Assembly: GCA_001604565.1 (NCBI GenBank)
Contig: LVBV01000022.1
Location: 29,359-93,358 of the forward strand
Direction: 5' to 3'
Source of the DNA: Puniceicoccales bacterium Verruco_01
GTDB taxonomy: Bacteria; Verrucomicrobiota; Verrucomicrobiia; Opitutales; Oceanipulchritudinaceae
Length of the DNA: 64,000 bases
Shown here: positions 1 to 9,479 of the stretch, piece after piece
Layout of the letters: every line of letters begins with the position of its first letter
Position numbering within the stretch: the stretch's first letter is position 1
Translations under genes and position numbers: made by a program
Notes under the pieces: model-generated
The model's input: only the letters and a program-made list of their open reading frames with translations
Databases searched by the model: none
Told to the model about the DNA's origin: nothing

Positions 1-283
1 AGAGCGCCCACGCCGCCATCGTGCCGAGAACCATCGAGATCAGGGTAGCCGAGAAAGCGACGGTCAGGGTGTTGCGGGTGGCCCGCCAGATGTCGCGCGC
101 CTCCACCGTGTGAGCTTCGAGCAGCGTGCGGTACCACTTCAGGGTGAAGCCGTTCCACGCGCCCGGATAGCGCGAGTCGTTGAAGGAGTACAGGACCAGA
201 ACGAGGATCGGCGCGTACAAAAACACCATCACGAAGATGGAGACGAAAAGCGGCAGGCGGCTGTTGCGGCGGATGCGGCTCAT
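1..283 (-). CDS. potC: Spermidine/putrescine-type ABC transporter permease PotC, partial
   Basis: This is the N-terminal 94 residues of an inner-membrane permease; the rest lies before the window. After a basic start (MSRIRRNSR) comes a first membrane helix (about residues 11-32), then a periplasmic stretch with YSFNDSRYPGAWNGFTLKWY, which is typical of PotC/PotI permeases, and the beginning of the second helix. The ATG overlaps the potB stop codon (ATGA), so the two subunits are translationally coupled. It should pair with PotB to form the channel that imports polyamines. The periplasmic binding protein (potD) would be expected downstream, outside the window. Substrate is inferred from family only. 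Confidence 0.9.
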   Translation of the reverse strand, partial: MSRIRRNSRLPLFVSIFVMVFLYAPILVLVLYSFNDSRYPGAWNGFTLKWYRTLLEAHTVEARDIWRATRNTLTVAFSATLISMVLGTMAAWAL

Positions 284-1139
284 GAGCGTTTGCCTCCCCG
301 CTGGGTCGTCTTGATGCGGCGCATGAAGATCGAGTAGATGACAGGCAAGAGGACAACGAGGGCCAAGAGCGTCGCCAAGGCGCTTGCGTGCGGCAGATTG
401 CGGTCCACGAACACCTTTTGCGCGATCTTGTTGCCCACCATCTCGCTCGTCGGTCCGCCGACGATTTCCGGCACCGCGTAGGAGCCGAGCGCCGGAATGA
501 ACACGACGACGAAGGCCGTCAGCATCCCCTGGCGGACGCCCGGCAAAAACACTTTGCGGAAGGCCTGAAAGCGCGTGGCGCCAAGATCGCGCGCGGCGTC
601 AAGCAGGCCGAAGTCGAACTTCTCCGCCGAGGCGAAAAGCGGCAGGATCGCGAAGGGAAGCTCGGTGTAAACGAGAACGAGCAGGACGGCCCACTCGTTG
701 TAGAGGAGCTGGGTGTTCGGCGAGGCAAGGCCGAGCCAGACGAGCGTGTGCTTGAGGCAGCCCTCGCTGTGCAGGAGGCTCCACCACGCGAAGATGCGGA
801 TGAGAAAGTTCGTCCAAAAGGGAAGGATGATCAGAAGCAGCATCCAGTTGCGCAGCTCTTGCGAGAGCCGTGCGAGCCAGTAGGCCACCGGGATGGCCAG
901 GAGCAGGCACAGCGCCGTCGTCGCCGCCGAGAGCCACAGGGTGCGCCAGACCACGAGCGGATAGCTCGGCTGGAGAATGTCCAGCCACGTGGCCATCGTC
1001 CAGCCCTCGCCGATGCCGCCGCCGAGCGACCGCGGCTTGAAGGCGATGAGGGCCACGAGGAAGGTCGGCAGGACAAAGAAGAACACGAGCCACCCCATCG
1101 AGGGCAGCGTCAGCGTCCATTCCCTCCATTTGCGCCGCG

Positions 1140-1143
<4 letters not shown>
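280..1143 (-). CDS. potB: Spermidine/putrescine-type ABC transporter permease PotB
   Basis: Inner-membrane permease of 287 residues, the usual PotB length. The chosen ATG at 1143 (MTRRKWREW) overlaps the potA stop as ATGA; an upstream extension in this frame would run through potA and is not credible. Hydrophobic segments occur near residues 14-36, 65-90, 100-125, 150-172, 205-228 and 255-275. The cytoplasmic EAA loop that docks on the ATPase is visible as DAARDLGATRFQAFRKVFLP. It sits between potA and potC in one leftward operon. Polyamine specificity is inferred from overall resemblance, not proven. Confidence 0.93.
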
Positions 1144-2297
<1,154 letters not shown>

Positions 2298-2643
2298 CTG
2301 TGTCGTCGGTGTTTGGAGCGTTCCGCAGGGCGGACGCTAACCAAAGTCCCTTTTGTTGTTCATGTGGCAGGTGCGATCCATGTTGAAAGCGGACGCAATA
2401 CGACGCGCGGGCCGGAGAAACAAACAAAAAGTGAACCCGCGCCGAAAATTTCTTCGCGCTTGAATTTCCAGCGGGGATTCGAGCGAGGACCGGAAGGATG
2501 TATGTTACTCCGTGATATTACTCAAGTAATTTATTATCAGCGACCTATGATTGGCGAATCTAGAAATCAACGTTTCGGGCTTCCGGGCCGGAACATCTCC
2601 GGTCCCGCACGCGGGAAGAGTGCGGTTTCCGCAAGGAAAATCG
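2298..2643. other. Intergenic region upstream of the pot operon and downstream of waaA
   Basis: No credible gene is seen in these 346 bp. The stretch 2505-2545 is much more AT-rich than its surroundings and holds the inverted repeat ATTACT-CA-AGTAAT at 2517-2530. Since both flanking genes read leftward, this region must carry the promoter of potA and the end of the waaA transcript. The palindrome is a candidate operator, but I recognise no specific regulator site. Confidence 0.4.
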
Positions 2644-3954
2644 CTACGGAAGCGAAAGAGGCGAGGGCAGGTTGTAGAGCGTCTCCACCGACTCGATCGT
2701 GACGCGCCGCGCGCCGCGCTGGGAGAGGAACCATTCCGCCGCTTTTTCCCCCATTTCCCTGCGCAGTTTTTCGTCGGCGGCAAGAAGGAGCAGTTTTGCG
2801 CGCGCCTCGTCGGCGTCCGTCGTGCGGAAGGCCGCGCCGGATTCCGCCATTGCGCGGGAAACGTCGCGGAAATTCGCCATGCCCGGCCCCATCACGGCAG
2901 GAACGCCCAATGCAGCCGCTTCGATGGGGCTCTGGCCCTCGGTATGTGGGGGCAGGCTCTTGCCGATGAAGGCCAGGTCCGCCGCCTGCGTGAGGACGCG
3001 GAGCTCCCCCGTGGTGTCCGCAAGGTGGACGATCGTCCCGGCGGGAACCTCGCCGCCGCGGCTGCGCCAATACCGGGGAAGGCCCGAGGCTTCGAGGAGC
3101 TTGGCGATCTCCGGCCCGCGCTCGGCGTGGCGGGGAACAAGCAGGAGCCGCACGTCGCGCGCCTTGCGCATTTCGCCGAGAAGGGCCAGAAGGAATTCCT
3201 CCTCGCCGGGCCATGTGCTGGAGCCCAGAAGGACAATCGTTTCGGCGGCAAGGCCGGGAAAAAGTTTTTCCCGCAGAGCCTCCTTTTCTTTGGCGGAAAG
3301 CCGGGGTTCCACGGGCACGTCGCACTTGAGCTGGCCCGAGTAGCGCACGTTGCACAGGCCCAGCAGCCGGAAGCGTTCCGCGTCCTGCCGGTTGCCCGCG
3401 AGGATCAGGGAGACCTTGCGGAAGAGGAGAGCCCGCGCCGGGCCCATGAAGCGACGGTAGCGCCGCCACGAGCGGTCCGAAAGCCGGGCGTTGGCCACCA
3501 GCACCGGAACGCTCCGCGAATAGGCCTGATGGAGGTGCTCCGGCCAGAGTTCCCCCTCCATGAGAAGGCAGAAATTCGGATGGATGCGCCGCCACGCCAT
3601 CGCGGAAAAGAGCCAGAAATCCAGCGGAAAGGGGCGGATGTCCGCGCAGACGGTCGCAAGCTTCGACTTTGCCAGCGCGTAGGCGGTGCTCGTCGTCACG
3701 GTGAGGACAACCTCCGTCCCCTCGCGCGCTGCCAAGTCGCGGATCACCGGGTCGATCGCCAGCAATTCGCCGACGGACACCGCGTGCACCCAGATGCGCC
3801 GCGTTCCGGGAAGCGGGATGCCCAGATGCCTGCCGAGGCCGAAACGCCCCTTCATCATCGCCATGTAGCCGCCGCGCCGGATCATGCGCGAAAGGTAGCG
3901 CGGCAGGGCGAGGCAAAGAAGCGGCAAAAAGAGGAGTCTGTAGAGATAAATCAT
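2644..3954 (-). CDS. waaA: 3-deoxy-D-manno-octulosonic acid transferase (Kdo transferase)
   Basis: WaaA/KdtA transfers Kdo from CMP-Kdo to lipid A precursor at the inner face of the cytoplasmic membrane, the first step of LPS core assembly. The 436-residue length is normal. An N-terminal hydrophobic anchor (residues 1-18) is followed by a basic segment, HAVSVGE at 57-63, the family motif EGELWPE at 133-139 (usually ETELWPN) and the strongly conserved VANARLSDRS near 153-162. The C-terminal half carries the donor-binding Rossmann part with LGSSTWPGEEE and IGKSLPPH. It stands alone, divergent from the M16 peptidase. It shows that the organism makes LPS. Confidence 0.93.
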   Translation of the reverse strand: MIYLYRLLFLPLLCLALPRYLSRMIRRGGYMAMMKGRFGLGRHLGIPLPGTRRIWVHAVSVGELLAIDPVIRDLAAREGTEVVLTVTTSTAYALAKSKLATVCADIRPFPLDFWLFSAMAWRRIHPNFCLLMEGELWPEHLHQAYSRSVPVLVANARLSDRSWRRYRRFMGPARALLFRKVSLILAGNRQDAERFRLLGLCNVRYSGQLKCDVPVEPRLSAKEKEALREKLFPGLAAETIVLLGSSTWPGEEEFLLALLGEMRKARDVRLLLVPRHAERGPEIAKLLEASGLPRYWRSRGGEVPAGTIVHLADTTGELRVLTQAADLAFIGKSLPPHTEGQSPIEAAALGVPAVMGPGMANFRDVSRAMAESGAAFRTTDADEARAKLLLLAADEKLRREMGEKAAEWFLSQRGARRVTIESVETLYNLPSPLSLP

Positions 3955-4020
3955 GAAAAGGAGGGGCGGCGCCGGTTGCGCGAAACCCGGACTCTAGCAG
4001 GTTGGACCCCTTTTTCAAGA

Positions 4021-4183
4021 GGCCACCTCGAATAACTGGTTTCGTCGCGAGAACGAGGATTTGCGGAGGGATGGCAAGGCTTTGGAAGTGAGCCGTATTG
4101 AATGAAAGCCGGCGAACTTCCAAAACGCTGCCAGTCGCCGCAAAGACCGTTCGTAGCAGAAATCAAAGTTTTTCGAGGTGGCC
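4021..4183 (+). repeat. 163-bp dispersed element with terminal inverted repeats, copy 1
   Basis: The element begins GGCCACCTCGAA and ends with its exact reverse complement TTCGAGGTGGCC, giving 12-bp perfect terminal inverted repeats. A second copy of identical length lies at 48242-48404 in the opposite orientation; by hand alignment about 20 of 163 bases differ (about 88% identity). The sequence AAGA flanks this copy on both sides and could be a short target duplication. It lies between the divergent starts of waaA and the M16 peptidase gene. The minus strand carries an uninterrupted frame of about 55 codons, discussed in the findings. Confidence 0.85.
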
Positions 4184-4304
4184 AAGAAGTAGCGGGCGTG
4201 AGGAACCGCGGAGGTTCCCGTCGGAACCGGGAGGGACGCCACTTGTCGGGAATTGGGGTGGACGCCTTGACGGCATCCCGCAACTGCGTTTCCCTTACAC
4301 GATC

Positions 4305-7169
4305 ATGATTCGGAATCTCCTTGTGGTCGCTGCGGCTTTCGCGGCGCTTCTTCCCGCATCCGCGCGCCTTGACGCGTCCGAACCTTCCCTGCCGGTGCCC
4401 GCGTGGCCGGTCCCCTCGCCGGACCTTGTGCTCGATCCCGCCGTGCGCTGGGGCACTCTTCCGAACGGGGTGCGCTACGCGGTGATGAAGCATTCCGAGC
4501 CGCCGGGCCGCGCGTCGATGCGCTTGTACGTGAACGCGGGTTCCCTCATGGAGTCGGAGGAGCAGAGGGGCCTCGCGCACTTTCTGGAACACATGGCCTT
4601 CAATGGCACCAGCCACCACGCGCAGGGGACGATGGTGGAGTATTTTCAGCGCCTGGGCATGGGTTTCGGTAATGATACGAACGCCCACACGAGCTGGGAC
4701 GAGACCGTGTACAAGCTGGAACTGCCCGAGGTTTCCGATGCTCTTTTGGACGACACGATGCAGATGCTGCGCGACTATGCGGACGGCATGCTGCTGGACG
4801 AGAAGGCCATCGACGACGAGCGCGGCGTGATCCTCGCGGAGAAGCGCGACCGCGACAGCGTGCAGTACCGCCTTTTCGAGGATTCCTTTGCCTTCACGCT
4901 GCCCGAGTGCCTCGTTTCCCGGCGCCTGCCGATCGGGCAGGAGGCCGTCATCAAGAGTGCCACTCGCGCGGACTTCCTTTCCTTTTACAAGGGTTGGTAC
5001 ACGGCGGACCGCATGGTCGTGACCGTGGTGGGCGACCTCGATCCCGACAAGGCCGTCGCCTTCATCGAGAAGTATTTTGGCGACCTGCCCGCCAACCCGT
5101 CGGCGCGTGCTTTCCCGGACCTCGGGAAAATCGCCCCGCGCGGCGTCGTGGCACGAGTGAAGATCGAGCCCGAGGCAAGCGCCGTGGATCTTTCCATCGC
5201 CACGGCCCGCGTCCTCAGAGTGGAGGCGGATTCCAAGGCGTCCCGAGCGGAGGCCCTTGCGCGCGACGTGGCGAACTTCATTCTCGGACGACGCCTTGAA
5301 ATCCTTTCGCGGGACAAGGACGCCCCCTTCACGAGCGGCGCGGCCTACACCTTCCACATCTGGAATTTCGTCGATACCTCCGAGATCGACCTCTCCTGCC
5401 CGCCGGAGCACTGGCAGGCGGCCCTCGCCCTTGCCGAGACGGAGATCCGCCGCGCCCTCACCCACGGTTTTACGCGGGCCGAGGTGGTCGAGGCCGTGGC
5501 CTCCCTGCGCAACCGTTACGAGCAGAATGCCCGCCGCGCTCCCACCTTCAAGAGCGCGGAGATCGTCGATTCGCTCCTTTCCGCGATCGGGGATCATCAG
5601 GTTTTTACGAGCCCGGAGCAGGATCTGGAACTGGCCAACCCAGTGCTGGACGCCCTGACGCCGGAGACGGCGCTCGCGGCCCTGCGCGCGGCTTGGGAGG
5701 GCGATACGCGCATCGTGTACGTGGGCGGGAATCTGCCCGCCGACGCCACGGACGCGCAGGCCCTCGACGTCTTTACCGAAAGCGCAGCCAGGCCCGTCGA
5801 GGCCCCGAAGGCGGCGGAGAGCGCGGAATTCGCCTACCGCGACTTTGGCCGCCCCGGCACGCCGCAGGACGATCATGTCCTCATGGACCTTGGCATCACG
5901 CAGATGCGCTTTGCGAACAACGTGTACGCCAACGTGAAAGAGACCGACTTCGAAAAGAACGTCGTCCGCGTCACCGTGCGCTTCGGCGCGGGCACGCTGG
6001 AACTTCCCAAAGACAAGCCGGGCCTGACGCTCCTCTCGCAGATGGTCTTCACGAGCGGCGGCCTTGAGAAGCACTCGGCGGACGACATCGCCCGGATCTT
6101 CGCTGGGAAGAACGTGGGAGTTTCCTTTTCGGCGGGGCCCGATAGCTTTGTTCTCTCCGGAGTCACGAGTCCCCGCGATCTGGAGGACGAGCTGGACCTG
6201 CTCGCCGCGTACGTGACCGCGCCCGGTTACCGCGAGGAAGCCCTCGTGCAGGCGCGTCGCCAGTTGCCGGAGATTTATCGTGCCACCGCCCACACGGTGG
6301 ACGGCGTCCTTCAGGACAGGGTGGGGGCCTTCCTTGCAAGCGGGGATTTCCGCTTCGGCCTGCCGCCCCAGGCGGACGTGGAAAAGCTGGGCATGGCGGA
6401 CGTTGCCGCGTGGCTTGCCGCACCTCTTGCGAAGGGACGGATGGAGGTTTCCATCGTGGGCGACGTCGATCCCGATGAGGCGGTGGTGCTCCTTGCGCGC
6501 ACCTTCGGCGCCCTGCCGGAGCGCGACCCCGCCAAGCCGCCGTTTGAAAAGGAGCGTCGCCTGTCGCTGCCCGCGCCCTGCGAAAAAACCTTCACCTACG
6601 AATCCGCCCTGCCCAAGGCGGTGTCGATGCTCGTCTGGCCGACAGCGGACACCTGGGACGTTTCCCGCGCCCGCCGGTTGATGGTGATGGCACAGATTTT
6701 GAGCGATCGCCTCCGTGTGGAGCTTCGCGAGAAGATGGGCGAGGCCTACAGCCCCTACGCCTTCACCAAGCCGAGCGACACCTACAAGGACTACGGTTAC
6801 GCCGTCTGCTATAGCGAGCTGGCGCCGGACAAGGTGGCCGAAGCCGCCGCCCTCGTGAAGGCTTGCGCCGCGGAGATGTCGGAAAAGGGCGTCACGCAGG
6901 ACGAGCTGGACCGTGCCCTCAAGCCCATTCTTCAGGAGACGGTGGAGTGGCGCCGCAACAACCAGTACTGGCTTGGCAACGTTCTTGCCACCTCCCAGGA
7001 ATTCCCGGTGCGCATCGAATGGGCGCGCACGATGATGTCAGACCTCCAGTCCATCACCGTGGCCGACATCGACAAGCTGGCCGCGCAGTACCTCAGGGCC
7101 GACCGCGCCATCGACATCCGCGTGATCCCGCAGGCGCCGGCGGCTCCGGAGGCTTCCCCTGCGAAGTAG
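4305..7169 (+). CDS. Secreted zinc-dependent M16 family peptidase (pitrilysin/PqqL type)
   Basis: A 954-residue exported protease with a signal peptide at residues 1-20 (hydrophobic core LLVVAAAFAALL, cleavage probably after PASA). The inverted zinc motif HFLEH is at 92-96 and the third ligand is the Glu near 172 in DERGVI, at the spacing expected for M16. Two M16 N- and C-domain pairs are seen: an active half in residues 45-500 and an inactive partner in residues about 540-950 (SGGLEKHSADDIARIF, EKMGEAYSPYAF). The size and single-chain arrangement match PqqL/YmxG-like periplasmic peptidases. The start is set by the signal peptide; no strong ribosome binding site is seen. A 163-bp repeat lies 121 bp upstream. 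Confidence 0.9.
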   Translation: MIRNLLVVAAAFAALLPASARLDASEPSLPVPAWPVPSPDLVLDPAVRWGTLPNGVRYAVMKHSEPPGRASMRLYVNAGSLMESEEQRGLAHFLEHMAFNGTSHHAQGTMVEYFQRLGMGFGNDTNAHTSWDETVYKLELPEVSDALLDDTMQMLRDYADGMLLDEKAIDDERGVILAEKRDRDSVQYRLFEDSFAFTLPECLVSRRLPIGQEAVIKSATRADFLSFYKGWYTADRMVVTVVGDLDPDKAVAFIEKYFGDLPANPSARAFPDLGKIAPRGVVARVKIEPEASAVDLSIATARVLRVEADSKASRAEALARDVANFILGRRLEILSRDKDAPFTSGAAYTFHIWNFVDTSEIDLSCPPEHWQAALALAETEIRRALTHGFTRAEVVEAVASLRNRYEQNARRAPTFKSAEIVDSLLSAIGDHQVFTSPEQDLELANPVLDALTPETALAALRAAWEGDTRIVYVGGNLPADATDAQALDVFTESAARPVEAPKAAESAEFAYRDFGRPGTPQDDHVLMDLGITQMRFANNVYANVKETDFEKNVVRVTVRFGAGTLELPKDKPGLTLLSQMVFTSGGLEKHSADDIARIFAGKNVGVSFSAGPDSFVLSGVTSPRDLEDELDLLAAYVTAPGYREEALVQARRQLPEIYRATAHTVDGVLQDRVGAFLASGDFRFGLPPQADVEKLGMADVAAWLAAPLAKGRMEVSIVGDVDPDEAVVLLARTFGALPERDPAKPPFEKERRLSLPAPCEKTFTYESALPKAVSMLVWPTADTWDVSRARRLMVMAQILSDRLRVELREKMGEAYSPYAFTKPSDTYKDYGYAVCYSELAPDKVAEAAALVKACAAEMSEKGVTQDELDRALKPILQETVEWRRNNQYWLGNVLATSQEFPVRIEWARTMMSDLQSITVADIDKLAAQYLRADRAIDIRVIPQAPAAPEASPAK

Positions 7170-7277
7170 GGCGGTTTGACCGCGTTGCAAGCGGCTGGTA
7201 TGGAATTAATTGCAAAAAGATTATGTGAACACTAGTTCATGCTCGCCTTTCCCATTCCCCGCCGTTGGAATCGCCTC

Positions 7278-7649
7278 ATGCAACCCGAAGAACATGAAGT
7301 GCTGAAACTGGAACGCGCGGCCCTAGCCCGCTGGGGCGCCGGAGATCCCTCCGGATATCTCGAAATCTATGCCGAGGACATCTCCTATTTCGATCCCTTC
7401 CACAAGGAGCGCATTGACGGTCTGGCCGCGATGACGGAGCTCTACGAGTCGCTCCGCGGGCAGGTGCATGTGGACTCGTGGGAGATCGTCGGCCCACGCG
7501 TGCAGGAACTCGGGGACCTGGCGATCCTCACCTTTGTGGACGTGGGGCAGTGCGCGGGGAAAATCTGGCGCTGGAACGCCACCGAGGTGTACCGCAGGGG
7601 CCCTTCCGGCTGGAAGATCGTTCACGCCAACTGGAGCTATCAGGCGTAG
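7278..7649 (+). CDS. NTF2-like (SnoaL/DUF4440-type) small protein
   Basis: A soluble 123-residue protein with the pattern of a cone-shaped NTF2-like fold: an N-terminal helix (EHEVLKLERAALARWGAGD), then a pocket-forming stretch with YAEDISYFDPF, and C-terminal strands ending in the common TEVYRRGPSGWKIVHANWS. Proteins of this type are small-molecule enzymes or binding proteins; no catalytic set can be assigned. ATG 7278 is preferred; an in-frame alternative at 7239 would add 13 residues. It is convergent with the histidine kinase gene, 16 bp between stops. A second member of this superfamily is at 48445. Confidence 0.75.
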   Translation: MQPEEHEVLKLERAALARWGAGDPSGYLEIYAEDISYFDPFHKERIDGLAAMTELYESLRGQVHVDSWEIVGPRVQELGDLAILTFVDVGQCAGKIWRWNATEVYRRGPSGWKIVHANWSYQA

Positions 7650-7665
7650 CAGCCCTGTCGGGGCG

Positions 7666-8613
7666 TCATTCCCCCGACGTGCCTAGGCCGGGAATGCCGC
7701 ACTTTTCGATGGGGATGGGCAGGGTGACGGTGAAGGTGGCTCCTTTGCCGGAGCCCTCGCTGGCGGCGGTGAGGGAACCCTTGTGCATCGCCACGATCCT
7801 GTCCGAGAGGTAGAGGCCGATGCCTGAGGAGGATTCTCCGCCGGTTGGCTTCGCGCTCAGGGTCTGGTATTTGCGGAAGAGCTTCCTTTTGTCGTCGTCG
7901 GTCAGACCTGGGCCCTCGTCGCGCACCGAAAACACGATCGAATCCTCTTTTCTGGCAAGAAGGACGCTCACGGTGGTGCCGCCGCCGGAAAACTTGATGG
8001 CGTTCCCGACGAGGTTCTCAAAGACCTCGCCGAGGAGGAACTCGTCCGCCAGCGTCTCGCAGCGGGGCGCGATCTCGCTCTTGAGGGCGATGTTCTTCTT
8101 TGCGGCGCTGGGAGCCTGGTTGCGCACGGAGGACTCCGCAAGAAGCGAGACGTCGCTCCACTCGAAGACCGGGACGACGCTCTCGGAATTGCCACTCTCG
8201 CGCAGGAGGGTGCCGTTCACCGAGCGGATGAGCTGGTCCGCAGCATCGGTGACATGGCGCAGCATCTCCGATGCGTGCTCTGCGCCGGGAACCCCGTTCA
8301 CCTCCTCCAGTGCCATGCGGGCGAGTTCGCGGATGGGGGTGGCCTTGTTTTTGATCTCGTGGGAGACGAGGGCCAGAATTTCACTCTTGCGCGCGGCGGT
8401 GGTCTTGTAGCGCTCCAGTGCGCGGTGCAACATCTTCTGCGCGCGGACGAGCCGGTTTTGCGCCGAGTCGCCGAGAGTCACGATCTTTTCGGACTGACGG
8501 AGCAGCTTTTCGTATTCGGAAAGCAGCGTCTTGTAATCCTCCGCCTCCGGAGACGAGGCGGCGCGCGCCTTTTCAAGCACCTCATGCTCCCTCTCGAAAA
8601 GCCGTGTCTTCAT
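7666..8613 (-). CDS. Soluble sensor histidine kinase at the end of the sia-like operon
   Basis: A 315-residue kinase without membrane segments. An N-terminal coiled coil (residues 1-75) leads into a HisKA domain with phospho-acceptor His85 in VSHEIKN. The HATPase domain shows the N box ENLVGNAIKFS (199-209), the G1 box DEGPGL (232-237), an F box near FRKYQ and the G2 box SSGIGLYLSDR. No response regulator is adjacent. It follows the siaC-like gene by 12 bp, so it is probably co-transcribed with the SiaA/B/C phosphorylation switch. In Pseudomonas the fourth gene of that operon is a diguanylate cyclase (siaD), so the output here may differ. The coiled coil may serve for dimerisation or input. 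Confidence 0.88.
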   Translation of the reverse strand: MKTRLFEREHEVLEKARAASSPEAEDYKTLLSEYEKLLRQSEKIVTLGDSAQNRLVRAQKMLHRALERYKTTAARKSEILALVSHEIKNKATPIRELARMALEEVNGVPGAEHASEMLRHVTDAADQLIRSVNGTLLRESGNSESVVPVFEWSDVSLLAESSVRNQAPSAAKKNIALKSEIAPRCETLADEFLLGEVFENLVGNAIKFSGGGTTVSVLLARKEDSIVFSVRDEGPGLTDDDKRKLFRKYQTLSAKPTGGESSSGIGLYLSDRIVAMHKGSLTAASEGSGKGATFTVTLPIPIEKCGIPGLGTSGE

Positions 8614-8625
8614 CCGGGAAAGGGG

Positions 8626-9000
8626 TCAATAGGGCCGAAGTTCAAAGGGGATTTTGAGGTCCTGGGCGAATTCCTCGCCGCTTTCGCGCATGTCGTAATC
8701 GTCCTGACAGTAGTGCCAGACTATCCGCATTTCACCGCCCTCGGCTTTCGCATCCTGCAGGGAGGAAAAGAGGTCGAGCAGGCACTTGGAGCTGCTCGTG
8801 TTGAAGTAGTCCAGCTTCACGTTCAGCGTCAGGCGCCTGCCGCTGGCCTTGCGGTATTCGCGCAGCCACGCCATCGCCGGCTCGAAGAAGGCGAAGGCGT
8901 TCTCGGGGTAACAGTTCCCCTCGATCCACCCGTCCGCCGCGGTGCCCGGCAAAAGGATGCGGGGTGTGGAGCCCGTGGGCAGTAATTCGAGATCGGTCAC
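8626..9000 (-). CDS. siaC: SiaC family regulatory phosphoprotein (DUF1987)
   Basis: A 124-residue protein that matches the SiaC family: the motif LDYFNTSSSK at residues 63-72 contains Thr68, corresponding to the phosphorylated threonine I recall for Pseudomonas SiaC, and the C-terminal part has WHYCQDDYDMRESGEEF. In the known system the SiaB kinase and SiaA phosphatase set the phosphorylation state of SiaC, which then controls a partner protein. The start codon is GTG at 9000, overlapping the siaB stop (GTGA). The gene lies between siaB and a histidine kinase, suggesting that the kinase may be the partner or may share the signal. Function here is inferred from family and context. Confidence 0.88.
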   Translation of the reverse strand: MTDLELLPTGSTPRILLPGTAADGWIEGNCYPENAFAFFEPAMAWLREYRKASGRRLTLNVKLDYFNTSSSKCLLDLFSSLQDAKAEGGEMRIVWHYCQDDYDMRESGEEFAQDLKIPFELRPY

Positions 9001-9479
9001 GCTCTCAATGTATGTTGAAGGATAGCCCTTATAACAAGCAAAGAATTGCCCCCGGAAAGCGGCTGGGCGACGGCCTCCATCTCTCCGGCTAGATGAGCGA
9101 TTTCCAAGAGTCCAAGCCCCGCGCCCTTCGCTCCCGGCGGGAGTGTTTCGCGGCGCCTTTTGCGGGCCGCCTGCGCGGCATCGCTTCCCCGGGGCAGGGC
9201 TCGGATGCGGGCGACAAGTTCCTCCGCCGCGGCTTGCGGGAGGGAATTGGCGCTTTCCAGAATCAGGCTCGCCGCGTCACTGCGGATCGTGAAGTGGCCG
9301 CCCCCACCCCCGTGCAGCCGCAGATTCTGGACCATCTCGATGGCGATCCGGACGGCGTTCTTTGGCAGGGCGCCCGATTCCACCGCGAGGCGCAGCTCGG
9401 AAAAGAGCGCCTCCTCCAGCGCGGGGGTGAACTCGCCCTCGCGGGAAAAGAGGATGCGGGATGCCCCGTCGGGATTCAT
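8997..9479 (-). CDS. siaB: SiaB family protein kinase (GHKL fold)
   Basis: A 160-residue protein starting at ATG 9479, which overlaps the siaA-like stop as ATGA. It has features of a small GHKL ATPase: an N-box-like segment IEMVQNLRLHGGGGG near residues 48-62 and a G2-like GAGLGLLEIAHLAGE near 122-136. SiaB-type kinases phosphorylate the Ser/Thr of SiaC and are distant relatives of anti-sigma kinases. The overlapping order phosphatase-kinase-substrate is the same as in the described sia operon. The first residues (SRILFSREGEFTPALEE) resemble other SiaB/DUF6272 proteins. Confidence 0.82.
   Translation of the reverse strand: MNPDGASRILFSREGEFTPALEEALFSELRLAVESGALPKNAVRIAIEMVQNLRLHGGGGGHFTIRSDAASLILESANSLPQAAAEELVARIRALPRGSDAAQAARKRRRETLPPGAKGAGLGLLEIAHLAGEMEAVAQPLSGGNSLLVIRAILQHTLRA

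Noticed and set aside
3951..6293. Very long open frame (780 codons) on the minus strand opposite the M16 peptidase
   Set aside because: It is antisense to a gene with clear M16 motifs, has an Arg/Gly/His-rich low-information composition, and is a consequence of the high GC content.
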